Counted from the first letter of the stretch, positions 11,267 through 22,572 are shown. The stretch: DNA of 64,000 nt from Omphalotus guepiniiformis (GCA_028554645.1 JAQOOI010000072.1:62001-126000); one strand, 5' to 3'. Numbers and translations: made by a program. Notes: a model not told the origin generated them from the sequence alone.

Positions 11267-14200
11267 ATGGACATAGTCCCTTTGCCAACTGAGACGTCTC
11301 AAACCCAGGTTACGCACAATAGTCGACATACTCGACGTCCTAATCGCCAGAACAATCAAACGAACACCGAGACACCAGTAAACTCATCTCAGGAGCATCG
11401 ATCTCAAAATGGCGGTACCAAAGATCCACGAAAGAATGCTCAGCGCAAAGGACGACAGGAGAAACAGAGCGGTCTGGATAGTGATACACCAGGCACCAAT
11501 ATTCGAAAAGATCGCCAGAACAAAGATACGAAGAATCAAGAACGGAACAATATAGACGATGCTTCAGCAAAGAAGAAGGAAACTGGAGGCGTTAGGCGTT
11601 CTCGAGGAGCAAAGTTTAATGCTGGGCTTACTACAGAAGAATCTGCTCCGTCCGTAAACCATGCTGCGGGACCATCTACTCGTACACGCTATGCATCCAA
11701 GAAACGAATCGAGAAAGCGATTACAGGAGATGACTTGACCTCCAACCTTATTCGAGGTCTCCAGATTCCTCCCTATCTCGATTGTCCTATTTGTTTTAAT
11801 GCGATTCTTCCTCCACAACCAACGTGGAGTTGTTCACCTTCTATTCCAATCGCATCAGAGGGAGATTCTGAGCACCAACCTCAGTACTGCTGGACGACGT
11901 TTCATCTCAAATGTATTCGTTCATGGGCCGAAAAGAGCTTTAAAGAGGTGAAAGCCGCTTGGGTAGCTCGAGGAGAGTTGGACAAGGATGGAGAATGGAG
12001 ATGTCCAGGGTGTCAGGGAAGGCGACAGCGGCTCATAGGAGGCTATCTGTACGTTCATCTTCATCATTATTTACCTCCTGTTCTACAACTTACTCACAAT
12101 TCGTATCTAGATGCTTCTGTGGCTCTATACCTTCACCCAAAAACCGTCTCGCTACACCACATTCGTGCGGCAACCCATGCTCTCGCGCTCGCACCACCTG
12201 TTCCCATCCTTGCTCCCTACTTTGCCATCCAGGCCCATGTCCACCCTGCACAATCACAATGTTCATATCTTGTGGGTGTCCTCGAAAGCGCCCCGTTCCT
12301 GTCCGCTGCAAGGAAAGTACACAGATATCCTGCGGTGAGGTCTGCTCGAAACAGCTCAGTTGCGGGAAACACCGCTGTCAAAAAACATGCCATCTTGGAG
12401 AATGCGAATCGTGCACGCTCAAGGAAACGCTCTCCTGTTGGTGTGGTAAGCATGCAAGAGAAGGCATGTGTGGGGAAGGAGAAAGTTGGCTAGGATCCAT
12501 TGGATGTGACGAAGACACTAAGGAGTACATGGCCGAGACGAGAAAAGGTTTTTCCTGCGACGACACATGCGACAGACCTTTTGATTGTGGGCAGCACAAC
12601 TGTACTAAACCTTGTCATCCTCGAAGCTCTACTTTTGAACGGGACCATTGTCCTCTTTCGCCCGACCGTATCACGACATGTCCCTGCGGAAAGCGGCGCA
12701 TCCTATCCTCTGCAGTTACGTTGTCGACGGAAGGAGACTTTCCTCCTCGGAACAAGTGTACAGATCCCATTCCTACGTGTTCCTCGCCATGCCTCAAACC
12801 TCACGCGAACTGTGAGCATACTTGCCAGTTCCAGTGCCACATAGGCGACTGCCCTCCTTGTTCCGTCGAGGTCATGCGTCCATGCCGATGCGGGAATACT
12901 GTACAAAATATCCAATGCGGAGAATTGTATGAAAGTACTGAATCTGGAGAATTGGTCGAGAAGGAGATCCTTTGCGACAAGCCCTGCTTATCTCTGCGTG
13001 CTTGTGGGAAGCATCAATGTAACCGTCTTTGCTGTCCACTTGCATCTTTAGGTGCAGCCGCGGCGAAGAACAAGGGGAAGAGGCGAGCGATGGCACAGGC
13101 TGCTTTAGATGATGCTGGGGGAATACATGAATGTGATCTGGTATGCGGAAAACGGTTAAGCTGCGGAAATCACACTTGCGAGGAGAGGGATCATAAGGGA
13201 CCTTGTAAGCCCTGTCTAAGAAGTTCATTTGAGGAGGTATGCATTTCTATGTCTATGTTCACGCTAGTTGTAATGCTTATCTGAACATTTTGCTAGATGA
13301 TATGTTTCTGCGGGAAGACAGTCCTCGAACCTCCCGTCCCCTGTGGTACCCAAATCCACTGTTCATACCCATGCGCACTACCCCCACATAATTGTGGACA
13401 TCCGAAAACACCTCATACATGCCATATGGACAATGTCCCTTGTCCACCATGTGTCGCACTCACCACCAAACTTTGCGCCTGCGGCAAGAAAGAAATAGAC
13501 AACGTCCGCTGCTCTCTAGAGCGCGAAAAAGTTCACTGCGGGACAGTCTGCGGGAAGCTCTTGGTGTGTGGGTTTCATCACTGTGATAAACTGTGTCATG
13601 CTGGCGAGTGCGGGACGTGTACTTCCGTGTGTGGCAAAGCAAGGAAATTGTGTCTCCCCGACCAACATCCTTGTAAACATTTTTGTCATGCACCTGCGAT
13701 CTGCCCCGAAGATGAGCCTTGTCAGTCACTCGTTTCGCTGTCGTGCCCTTGTGGTAGGATACGACAGTCGGTGTTGTGTGGGAAGAGTAATGGAAATCCC
13801 TCTGGGTCAAGCAAGTCTCAGCAGCAACCGAAATGCACGTCGGAATGTGAGGTTGCTAAGCGTAATGCGAGGCTTGCGGATGCGCTGGGAATTAATCCTG
13901 ATAGAGCGGGAGGTACATCGCAGGTCACGTATACTGACGAAGTGGTGACGTTTGCAAGAGCAAATGTAAAGTTTCTAGCGCTGGTCGAAAAGGCTTTTGC
14001 AGAGTAAGTGGTTCAGAAATCTTTGGGTGATTGTCAGTCGAGCGGATTCACTTACTGGTTTCTTGTTTAGATTTGTCACTTCGAGCAGGAAATCGCAAAT
14101 ACTACCATCGATGCCTCCTGAACGGCGGACGTTCGTGCGTGATGTAAGCCCCGTGTTGTCTTTGTACTTCGCAAGGCTAATTCTTCCCTTGAACAGCTTG

Positions 14201-14778
14201 CAAGTGTTTATCGTCTTGATACACAGATGGTAGATCAGGAACCTCATCGAAGGTTCGTTTACAAACTTTCCCTACAGAGCTCTTTATTGACATGAACGAT
14301 GTATAACAGTGTTCAAATCATCCGCCGCATTGATACACGTATACCTAATCCCCTTCTCTCCGCCTATATATCTCAGTCGATGGGTAAACTCGCAGATCTT
14401 CGGGGAGGTTCAGTTAACTCACCTTCCTGGCGAGCTACTTCTGGGTCTGTGATAAGGCCCGCTGCGACGACGGTAAATAAGACGTCGACGGTTAGAGGAT
14501 GGACTTCGGTTGTTGGAGGTGCAAGTGTAGGTGGGGCGAGGCAGGGAGGAAATGCATCGAGTATAGGGTGGGGTGTTGGGGGTGTTACGGTGGCGTCGAG
14601 AGGTGCGACGGCTCCGACGAGTCGGACGGCGACACCGTCAAATGCTAGTGCTAGTGCGTCGGCTGGTGGTGGTGGACATGTGCTGTCTCGTCCTGCGTCT
14701 GTTACACCTACTGTGGTGGTACCTCAGTCTCAAAGTGGCGTTGAGGACGTGCCTGATGATTGGGAGGACGATGCATGA
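11267..14778 (+). CDS. FAP1: NF-X1-type zinc finger protein with RING and R3H domains (FAP1/NFX1 homologue)
   Basis: A nuclear transcription regulator of the NFX1 family; the yeast homologue Fap1 binds the FKBP12 prolyl isomerase and protects from rapamycin. Six exons (11267-12048, 12111-13236, 13297-14003, 14071-14143, 14197-14252, 14310-14778) give 1070 aa. A hydrophilic Asn/Arg/Lys-rich N-terminus of about 165 residues is followed by a RING-type finger beginning CPICF. The finger has an extended loop and ends at WRCPGCQG. About eight NFX1 repeats with the CGxHxC...C pattern follow, for example CGKHRCQKTCHLGECESC. An R3H-like segment (PPERRTFVRD, then QEPHRSV) lies near residue 930. The Gly/Ser/Ala-rich C-terminus ends in DDWEDDA. 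One NFX1 repeat region contains a basic insertion (KNKGKRRAM). The start at 11267 is the first ATG in the open frame. RING-dependent ubiquitin ligase activity is possible but unproven. Confidence 0.93.
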
Positions 14779-15138
14779 GGTTACAGAGATTATTGACTTA
14801 GATTGTACTCGAATTCGTGTAGTCGGAGATTATGGACAAGTTGGGTTTCGAGTATTCATTCCTCGGGTTGTTATTAAATAGACTATTAACTCAATGGATG
14901 CTTCAAGTTTGAGAGTGGAGAGTTGGAGGTGTATATTGGTTCACACGTCCGAGAATCCCTATGGACATTATTGTTAAGATACGCTACTTAATAAGTGAAG
15001 CCCCTGCTCCTCTTCATGTCGTTTTAACGAGAACACGACGAGAACACGTCTTCACAAGCCTAAGGCATTCAACTCAAACCACCGAACGTCATACTTCCTT
15101 CGACAACCCAGCCCCCACGACATTATAATACCCAAACA
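14779..15138. other. Intergenic region between convergent genes
   Basis: This is the 3' flank shared by the FAP1-like gene (+) and the Tse2-fold gene (-). Nothing with coding character was recognised. A short repeat of CGAGAACACG occurs near 15029-15046. Confidence 0.5.
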
Positions 15139-15845
15139 TTAAATAGTAAACGGGTACCTCTCCACAAACTGCTCCTTCGTCATCTCCTCTCCGTTCTCTT
15201 GACAGAACGTTGTTATCTTTTTGTTCAGTTGGGACAAGGTCATGGGTACTCGACATTGGATAGAATGGTGGTCGGTGTGTTCGTGTAAGAGAATGAGGTC
15301 TTCGGGTAGTTTACGACCTGGGAATGACACGGATGAATGAAATGTGAGTTTGTGTTTTAGGGTATGAGAATGGGGTATGTTTTGCTCACCAGGAAGTAAT
15401 CGATATATTGTCGTATTTTTACCTCGGAAATTCCTTACGACTTCTTGCAACATCGCACCATCCGGACGAACAGAAGCGCCATTAGGACCTTTCGAAATAT
15501 TAAATAAACCTCATTCATAAAACAAAAACCAATGAAACACACACCCTCGAACTTGTCCCCAGGTTTCGGATGTACCAATCCATCAGACTGCGTAACAAGA
15601 TCATACGAACTCCTCCCTTTCTTCTTCTGATATTCATAATCTCTCAAAATAACCTTCTTACTTGCGTTTATACGGAAAAGTTCATAGGGAATTTCGGTGT
15701 AACGACCGTGAAGCAGATTTTTTGCCGGTGTGGGTTCGGGTACTTCCGAGAAGTAGCGACGTCCGAGTTCTGACCAAGTTCTGAGGTTGGATTGTTTGAG
15801 GATTCCTCTGAGACGACATGAGGTGTACTGAAGACTGGTGGCCAT
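15139..15845 (-). CDS. Small protein with mitochondrial-type leader and Tse2-like ADP-ribosyltransferase fold
   Basis: Three exons on the minus strand (15845-15545, 15488-15390, 15317-15139) join in frame to 192 aa. The first ~40 residues are Arg/Ser-rich with almost no acidic residues (RLRGILKQSNLRTW), like a mitochondrial presequence. The remainder has a folded-domain look. An YELFRI strand is followed by YDLVTQSDGLVHPKPGDKF, then by a GPNGASVRP block spanning the first intron, a Leu-Pro-rich turn, and LLHEHTDHHSIQ followed by PMTL. These blocks match what I recall of the Tse2-type ADP-ribosyltransferase domain found in some fungal proteins and in bacterial secreted toxins. Whether it modifies a target, and whether it is harmful to any cell, is unknown. 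The frame is intact. It is divergently transcribed from FES1. Confidence 0.6.
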
Positions 15846-16170
15846 TTGGAAGTAAAGCTTATGAGTGACAAGCAGACACCGCGTAAGCTGGGTCGAAATT
15901 TTGTAAAATTGATTATGTAACCAATAGGTGTGGTATTACCCGGGCCGGGAGAGCAATGAGCCATCAATCACGTCACGTGTCGCACTTTATTTTATTTCTC
16001 CAACCTTCCACCTCCCTCTCGAATTTTCAGTCCGATTCTTAATCAATTTTGGGAAAACTCCGAAAGGAACACATAAGTTTCTTTTCCTACTCCCATACTT
16101 ATACTAGACGCGAAGTTTTCACCTTCTCCACGCAGCGACAAAACTCGTAAACCATATCCACATTCCAAAG
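15846..16170. promoter_or_regulatory. Bidirectional promoter between the Tse2-fold gene and FES1
   Basis: Only 325 bp separate two divergent start codons. A CCAAT box lies at 15921-15925 and an overlapping CACGTC/CACGTG element at 15969-15979, followed by a pyrimidine-rich tract from 15990. CCAAT boxes bind the HAP complex in fungi and CACGTG binds bHLH or bZIP factors. Their use here is inferred. No clear heat-shock element was found although FES1 is a chaperone co-factor. Confidence 0.5.
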
Positions 16171-17527
16171 ATGCAATCTCTACTTCGATGGGGTATCGAG
16201 AATTCAACGTCTTCTGGGCCAAGTAACCCACCGGTACCGAATAATCATCTCAATCCAGAGATTATTGACTTGATTCTTGGTGAATCTGAAGCGGATCAGA
16301 TGAAGAAAGATGTGGCTACTGCTGTTGATGACGAACGGAGTGAAAGTGAACGAGTTGATGCTTTGGATCATTTAGAGATGGTACGTTCTGTTTGGGATTG
16401 CTCCTGTAATCGCAAGGATTTAATGACCATTATGTGTGTAGTTGATTGAGCAGATCGATAATGCAAATAGTGAGTGGTTGTCTTGTTTTTTATGGGATTC
16501 ATTCAGTGGTTCTGAAATACGAGTTAGATCTTGAAAAGTTGAAGTTGTGGGAACCTCTGCATTCGCTTTTAACAGCGGAATCGTCTACGGATCCTATAAT
16601 ATTGAACGTAATATGGGTAATTGGCACTGCGGTGCAAAATAATCCTGCGGCTCAGGACTCAGTGCGTGTTATTGCTTCACCAAGGTTGTCCTAAGCTAAA
16701 TCACTTATCATTTTATCAGTATCTAGCGCTCAACCCTTTACCAACCCTCACTTCTTTCCTATCTCCGTCGATCTCTTCCTCACCGCAAACGCGGTCAAAG
16801 GTCATCTACGCACTGTCTGGACTGCTAAAGCATAATGCACCTGCGCTTGCATTGCTCGACAATCCAGAGACCGATGGGTGGGCCAAGTTGCGCCAGGCTT
16901 TGCAAGGTTTGAGTCTTCTATTTCCAGGGTTCCTTGACGTCCTAATGACTTGGTCCTTGTAGATCCTGACATAACAGTCAGACGCAAAGTTGCCTTTCTC
17001 CTCAACACACTCCTAATACCCAATTCACCCCATTCATCCTCATCGTCGTCGGAGGCACAAAATAACCTGCACACGCCTGACTCTCAACAAGCTCCCGTTC
17101 ATCCTAACTCGCATGCTTCTCATCTCATGCACCCTGATCGCACGGCTACGTCTCCTTTGACTTTTGAGGCAATGCAGAAATATGGGATTTTGCCTGTTCT
17201 TATTGATGGGTTGACGAATCCGTTGCCGTTTGGTGCGGATGGGGATAATGAGGAGGCGGATGTGGATTTTGAAGAGAAGAGCCTTGGGTAGGTGGTCTTG
17301 ACACTCCTTTCTTTCCTCATCATACTGACTGATTGCTTTAATTCTGTGTATTTGGGGTATTACGAACCTATGCCGTGGCGTGTGGTGGAGAGTTTGATCA
17401 CTCGCAGAAGGATACACTGCGAAAGTGGGTCGTAAAAGAAAAGAGTAGGCACGGATCTCTAGCAGAGAGGTGGGGCTTGAGTGAAAGCGAGTTGGAAGAC
17501 TTTGTGAAGAATGTTGAATCGGGCTAG
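16171..17527 (+). CDS. FES1: Hsp70 nucleotide exchange factor Fes1 (HspBP1 family)
   Basis: An armadillo-repeat protein that promotes ADP release from cytosolic Hsp70 and helps target misfolded proteins for degradation. Six exons (16171-16380, 16442-16469, 16528-16661, 16720-16906, 16963-17287, 17356-17527) give 351 aa. The N-terminus MQSLLRWGIENS is the family hallmark. The helical repeats include LWEPLHSLL, VIWVIGTAVQNNPAAQDSYL and RRKVAFLLNTLL. The C-terminus (LRKWVVKEKS, then LSESELEDFVKNVE) also fits. A Ser/His/Pro-rich insertion near residues 205-245 is longer than usual. The last intron (17288-17355) starts with GT and has a TACTGAC branch-like site but ends in GG: no AG lies between 17293 and 17390 that restores the frame. 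Either a GT-GG intron is used or the acceptor has mutated and the protein loses its last 57 residues. Confidence 0.9.
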
Positions 17528-17807
17528 TCATATTGCATGGACCAACCCCCGTCGTCGGTCGATCAGGGTGTTGTGGGATGAAAAACATGTTTTTCTGTGC
17601 ATTCATAGAGTTCCGTTGTTTGCTTTACATTCCTAATATCATTATTGAGCTTAGATGGCTGCGGCACTCTGTTGTTGTATCAAGTACTGCAATGTTCTCC
17701 ATAGTTTCAATTAGTGGAATATTTGACTACCAACCTTGAGTCTATGAGGGATCGTTTCAGATCCTTCCTCAGCCTGAGCATAGCGGTCCGGCTTCGGACC
17801 GGTTAAC
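17528..17807 (+). promoter_or_regulatory. FES1-IKS1 spacer with a hairpin before the IKS1 start
   Basis: This is the short spacer between two genes on the same strand. A perfect 7-bp stem (17784-17790 with 17795-17801, loop GCTT) made of G and C apart from one A-T pair ends 6 nt before the ATG. A weaker GGATC/GATCC stem lies at 17749-17764. A strong hairpin this close to a start could reduce translation. Confidence 0.45.
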
Positions 17808-20800
17808 ATGATGTCAGTAAGAAGGCCGATGTTCCTTGTTTCTGTACCACCACCATCTCATAATGTCTTTCTAACTGAAGCCAATCTTCTCTCTTTAACG
17901 ATGCTGGACGAAACATCTAATGCCGACGCTCACCCAACAGTAGCTCTTGTTCCTACTGATCCAGAGTGGCGGCCAATTTTCCATCATTCGAACCAGGTCG
18001 TACTATACAATCCTACTTCTCATGCTCTCTCTATCAGGAATTCTTCTCTCTTTCCTCGAAGACCTAGACCTCCTTGTCCATACTGCAAACAGTCTCTGCC
18101 TTTAGGATTCGAGCCAGATTCACGTTTTGACGGACACGATGAGTCGCTGGATGCTGACCCGTTGATATATTCTCGAACTTCGAATTATTTCCATTTATTG
18201 GCAATTGCTAATGAAACTTCATCAAGACCTAATACGAGAGCTCCTACCCCACCGCCGATTGCGAGTCATAATGGGAATGGTAGGAGTGCGTTTCCTGCTG
18301 GGACTATGGCGGAAGGTTACTTCAAGGCCTTCTTTCAGGAGGAGTACAGACTCGGTATGGGTGCGAATGGGAGCGTGTTCCTTTGTCAGGTGGGTCACTC
18401 CAACTTGTGTTTGTTGTTCTGTAACTTATACACGTGTAGCACATGCTGGATGGAAACCCTCTCGGTTAGCCTCACCTCGAGTTAATCACTCCTAGCAATA
18501 TCTGATATCACCAACTTAAAGGTCATTTTGCTGTCAAGAAGATTGCTGTTGGCGAATCACATTCGTATTTGCTCAATATACTACGAGAGGTTCGGCTTCT
18601 TGAGAGACTCCACCACCCCAATATCATCACGTATCAGTAAGCATATATTGTTTTTCCTTGCGCTCAGCTATCTGATTATTATATGTAAAGTCATGCGTGG
18701 CTAGAATCATGTCAATTCTCTCCCTTTGGACCCAAAGTTCCTACCCTGCAGTGAGCAAATCTTACTATCTTCGTCAATGCGTGTATTGACTTTAGCGGGT
18801 CAGTGTTCTTATGCAATGGGCGGAAGGCGGCAGGTAAGTCATCAACTTACGTTTTCAAGGGTCGAGAATAACCAGTTTTTTTTCTAGCTTAGACGATTTC
18901 ATTGACGTTCGCCTCGGGCGAGAAACACGACATGTTCATTTCAATCCGAGTCCTCCAACAAACCTATTTTCCGATAGCACATCCATTCCATCTCATCTCA
19001 ATGGCACGTCTGTATCCTCCCCCTCTACCCCTACCCTTTCACCCTCCACGTCTAATGCCCACCCGCAAGCTCAGGCCAGTCCTCCAGACGAGGAGGATCT
19101 ACATTCGCGTTCGGCCCGGATACGAGCTTTTAGAGCGTTCCAAAAGGCATCTCCTGAGGAGAAGGAGCGGCTGCGGCAGCAGCTGCATCAAACAACGTCT
19201 GGGACGCAAAATGGATCGTATCAGACGTGGACGCCGGTTCATTTGTTGAGTGCGGAGGAAGTGAAAAGTTTGTTCAAGGATGTGGTAGAAGGGTTGGCGT
19301 TCCTTGTGAGATTCATATGTCTACTGTTGAAAGTGCCTTATTAAATCTGGTTTTGGCAAGCATAACAAGTCAATTTTACATCTGGATTTGAAGCCGGGGA
19401 ATGTTTTATTGACGTGGGATGAGGGCATAATGATGTGGGTGAATGTCTTGTGCAAAGTAATAAAGACATTCAAAGTGTTCTGTCTAGACCTCGAGCAATG
19501 CTTTCAGATTTTGGTACATCCCGTGATATGATCAACACCAGTGGTGTGCGTTCAGGAAATACCGGGACGTGAGCACAAGCGTTTCTTGTCTATTCGCATT
19601 CATTTCACGCCATGTCTCATTTCAGACTTGAATACACAGCACCTGAATCCCTACCATCCCCTCAAACAGGTCTTCTCCGCCAAGTTGACTCCAAAGCCGA
19701 CATGTGGTCCCTCGGAATGATCCTGCACAAGCTTCTCTTCTTCAAATTGCCGTACAAGTACGCTGCAAATGGAGACGCGAGTGGCGATGCGGCGAAAAGC
19801 GGCCGAGGTTCTGTGAAGGACGAGGCGGAGAAGATGGATCGGTTGGAGGAGGAGGTTTTGAGTTATTCTGGGTTTAAGAAGACAACTGAGCTTGGGACGG
19901 CTTTTTTGACGAGGAGGTTGCCTAGTTCGTTTTTGTATTTGTTGGAGAGCTTGTTGAACCCGAGGCCTGCGCTGAGGCCGACGTGTGAGCGGGTATCGAG
20001 TGCGATTAGGGAGGGGAAGGTGCGTGCATCGACAATATGGAATTATTTCTTGCTGACAGTGCTTTGGTGGCAGTTTGATCCAATTGACAACTTCCGCAGA
20101 CAAGGTCGTACCACGGGGTACGCTGAAGAGAATGCTACGAATTCTCTTGTGTCTATACACGCGGTCAACGTCCAACGAGTCCGCGCCCATTCGCAACCCC
20201 CGCCCATTCGGCAATCGCCTCAGATACCTGGTGGAGAGCTGTATATCAACGGAGCTGTTTCCGGTGACACATTCAGCTCTGAATCATGGAAGACAGAGGA
20301 AGACGATGGGGTGTTGGGGGAGGTTTATGATGCAATGAGCGGTGAAGAAGAAGAGGATGAGGATGAGGATTTGCTGTACCATGATGCGAGGGGTGATACG
20401 TTGCCTTACCCTCCCTCGAGGCAATCTAGCGGAGACAAAGTTCCTCTGCTGAGTCTTCCTGCACCACCTGATGTTGTTCATGATGATGAAGATATTCGGA
20501 ATCGGAATCGTAGTGGTGCGATGGAGAGTGGGATGGTGGGGTTGTCGGCTACGCAGTGGTTGATGCGAATCATCCGGAGTGACGATGTTTATGTGGAGGG
20601 TATGAGAAGGTTGGGATTTGGGCCTAAATTTTATTGGTCTAGGCAGGTTTGGATGAGGACTACGAAGTCGTGTATTTTAGTGGTCAAGGTACGTCTTCAT
20701 TCATTATACTTTTGATGCAGCTCTCCTATGCTAATTTATCTCTACCTCGCTTTGTAGGTTCTGAATCTGTTTACTATATGCCAAGAGCCAAGTCAACGTG

Positions 20801-20940
20801 GGACAACGATATCTGCCATTGTGTTGGTACTTGCTGTGGTTGATACGTGGTTTGAAAGTGTATGGATTTCTGTTGTGTTTGGTGTGGTGCATTTTGGTGT
20901 TATTCGGTTGGCGTGTTTTATGGGTCGGTGTTGTACATGA
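17808..20940 (+). CDS. IKS1: Serine/threonine protein kinase IKS1-like, with C-terminal membrane helix
   Basis: Eleven exons (17808-18389, 18440-18464, 18522-18636, 18691-18750, 18804-18833, 18888-19305, 19361-19434, 19488-19568, 19626-20019, 20074-20688, 20758-20940) keep phase throughout and give 858 aa. A ~175-residue N-terminus contains a CPYC pair. The kinase domain starts with the glycine loop LGMGANGSVFLC, followed by FAVKKI (ATP-binding Lys), HHPNIITYHHAWLE, HLDLKPGNVLL (catalytic loop) and LSDFGTS. A Ser/Pro-rich insertion of about 110 residues splits the lobes before HLLSAEEV, as in Iks1 kinases. After the kinase domain comes an acidic region (GEEEEDEDED), and the protein ends with one or two hydrophobic segments (AIVLVLAVV, ISVVFGVVHFGVI) and a Cys-rich end. 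Yeast Iks1 is a poorly understood kinase linked to ion and copper stress. Two consecutive ATGs start the frame; the first is used. Confidence 0.9.
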
Positions 20941-21198
20941 AATTGAATGAATTTCATGAATTTGTCTTCTTCTACCCTCCTCATTATTCTGCATGCATGC
21001 CGAGTCAAGTTGTTTTGGAACGCATTTTCAAATTTCACGCCCTACCCTCCTCATTCAATCTTATTTAATGTTAACAAACAATCACATCGCTATTATGTAT
21101 ACTATTCTTCAATGTATTGGTGAGGATGTCGTCTATCTAAATCGTAAAAGCACTTGCTACGAGAAGTAGTCCGAGCAGATAGAGGCTTAGATTAAAGA
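20941..21198. other. Short convergent 3' flank
   Basis: This is a 3' spacer between IKS1 (+) and the J-like protein gene (-). The string CCCTACCCTCCTCATTCA-like occurs twice near 20972-20987 and 21040-21057 in diverged form. No gene is seen. Confidence 0.4.
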
Positions 21199-22572
21199 TT
21201 ACAGCATCGAATTCATCTCTCTCAAACTTCGTACCACAATCCCAATACCCTCCTCAACTTCCTTCCTATCACTCTCAACAACCTTCGATACGACCCCTCT
21301 CAATTTATCAGGATGCCACCTTAATAAAGAACTTCGTATACGTTCTTTTTTGGTGGTTGTACATCCGCGTACAGCGAGACTTTCGGTTAGGAAATCTTGG
21401 ACGCCTTTTGTTGTTATGTTTTTGAGTGTGATTTGAGGTTGTGGGACTGGGACTGCGCCAGCCTTTGAGGTTGATACTCGAACATGTGCATGAACATCCA
21501 TCTTCGTCCGCTCGTTCAAATCCGACGACGACTCGAACCGAACAGGCCAAGGAATATCCCCAAACCTGATCTCTCCTCCTCCTCCTCCTCCTCCTCCTCC
21601 TTCCCCCAAAGTCTTTTCCTTACCCAAACCCTTCCCCAACCCCAACAAAACCCCCCAACTCCTCTCATACTCCTCCCATCTACGCATAACCCCACTCTCC
21701 CAATCCCTCAACAAAAGTTCTTTTTTTATTTTTTCAGTTCGTGTGTAATCTCGGGTTCCGTTGGTATCTCGGAGGATACCACCGGTTGAGACCCAGTGTT
21801 CTTCGTTGAGGGTTGCTTGGGTTTTTTCGAGGGATAGGCGGGTTAGGTGGGCGAGGTGGAGGGGGTTTGGGGTTGGAGGGGTTGGGGTTGGTGAGGGTGG
21901 GGAGGGTGCGGATGCGGATGCTGGGGGTGCTGGTGCGGATGCGGATGCAGAGGCAGCACTGGGCTGAGTGGCGTTTTCCTCCGCCTCCTCCTCCTCCTCC
22001 GTAATTCGAATTGTGGATTCATTAGTCTTACTATGACTTGAAGCAAGACCAATGCTAGTACTAGTACTAGATGAAGCAGGAGCAGGACTCGGAGGAGGAA
22101 AAGCAAAGTAACCCAAATTCGAAAGATCTTTGGATCCAAGACGAGTCGTAGTCGTAGTCGTAGTCATAGCCTGAGTATTTGGGGATATATCCTCGGAAGA
22201 ACTCGAACTCGAGGAGGTCCGGGTTTCTTTTTTCTTTGGTTTTGGTGGGGTTGCGAAAAGTCTAGGAGGTAGCGTCATGGTGGTACTGGTGTCGCCTAGT
22301 AGGGAACTAGATAGACTTGAAGTATCTAGATATCCTGACTTGGAAGATGAGGATGAATTCCGAGTCAAATTCAAATCGCTTTCCCTGAATGTAGATGAGA
22401 AAGGACTCGGACTCGGACTCGAATTTCTCGTTGAAGTCAATGGTGTCCGTTTCCGAGTCGTGGTTGGTGTAGGACGCCATCGCGAGGAGGAAGGAGACCA
22501 ATGACTCGGAGATGGTTGAGGTGATGCGTAACTGTTGTAATTTGTGGTGAAGAATGCGTTTGAGTTGGGCAT
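21199..22572 (-). CDS. Low-complexity protein with C-terminal J-like motif
   Basis: An intronless minus-strand frame of 457 aa starting MPNSNAFFTT. An in-frame ATG at 22689 would add 39 residues, but they are hydrophobic and lie in a pyrimidine-rich leader, so the downstream start is preferred. Residues 1-250 are rich in Ser, Thr, Pro and Ala with runs of Ser, Glu and Thr. A run of about eleven Gly (codon repeat at 21571-21600) precedes EIRFGDIPWPV. The last ~100 residues look folded and contain RSSLLRWHPDKL followed by a helical end (VVRSLREMNS). The WHPDK string resembles the HPD loop of J domains and the C-terminus of NFKBIL1-like proteins, but a full J domain is not evident. Function is unknown. 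It is convergent with IKS1. Confidence 0.75.
   Translation of the reverse strand: MPNSNAFFTTNYNSYASPQPSPSHWSPSSSRWRPTPTTTRKRTPLTSTRNSSPSPSPFSSTFRESDLNLTRNSSSSSKSGYLDTSSLSSSLLGDTSTTMTLPPRLFATPPKPKKKETRTSSSSSSSEDISPNTQAMTTTTTTTRLGSKDLSNLGYFAFPPPSPAPASSSTSTSIGLASSHSKTNESTIRITEEEEEAEENATQPSAASASASAPAPPASASAPSPPSPTPTPPTPNPLHLAHLTRLSLEKTQATLNEEHWVSTGGILRDTNGTRDYTRTEKIKKELLLRDWESGVMRRWEEYERSWGVLLGLGKGLGKEKTLGEGGGGGGGGGEIRFGDIPWPVRFESSSDLNERTKMDVHAHVRVSTSKAGAVPVPQPQITLKNITTKGVQDFLTESLAVRGCTTTKKERIRSSLLRWHPDKLRGVVSKVVESDRKEVEEGIGIVVRSLREMNSML

Noticed and set aside
21484..22004. Several + strand frames rich in Pro, Gly and Arg
   Set aside because: Shadows of the codon repeats in the minus-strand J-like protein gene.
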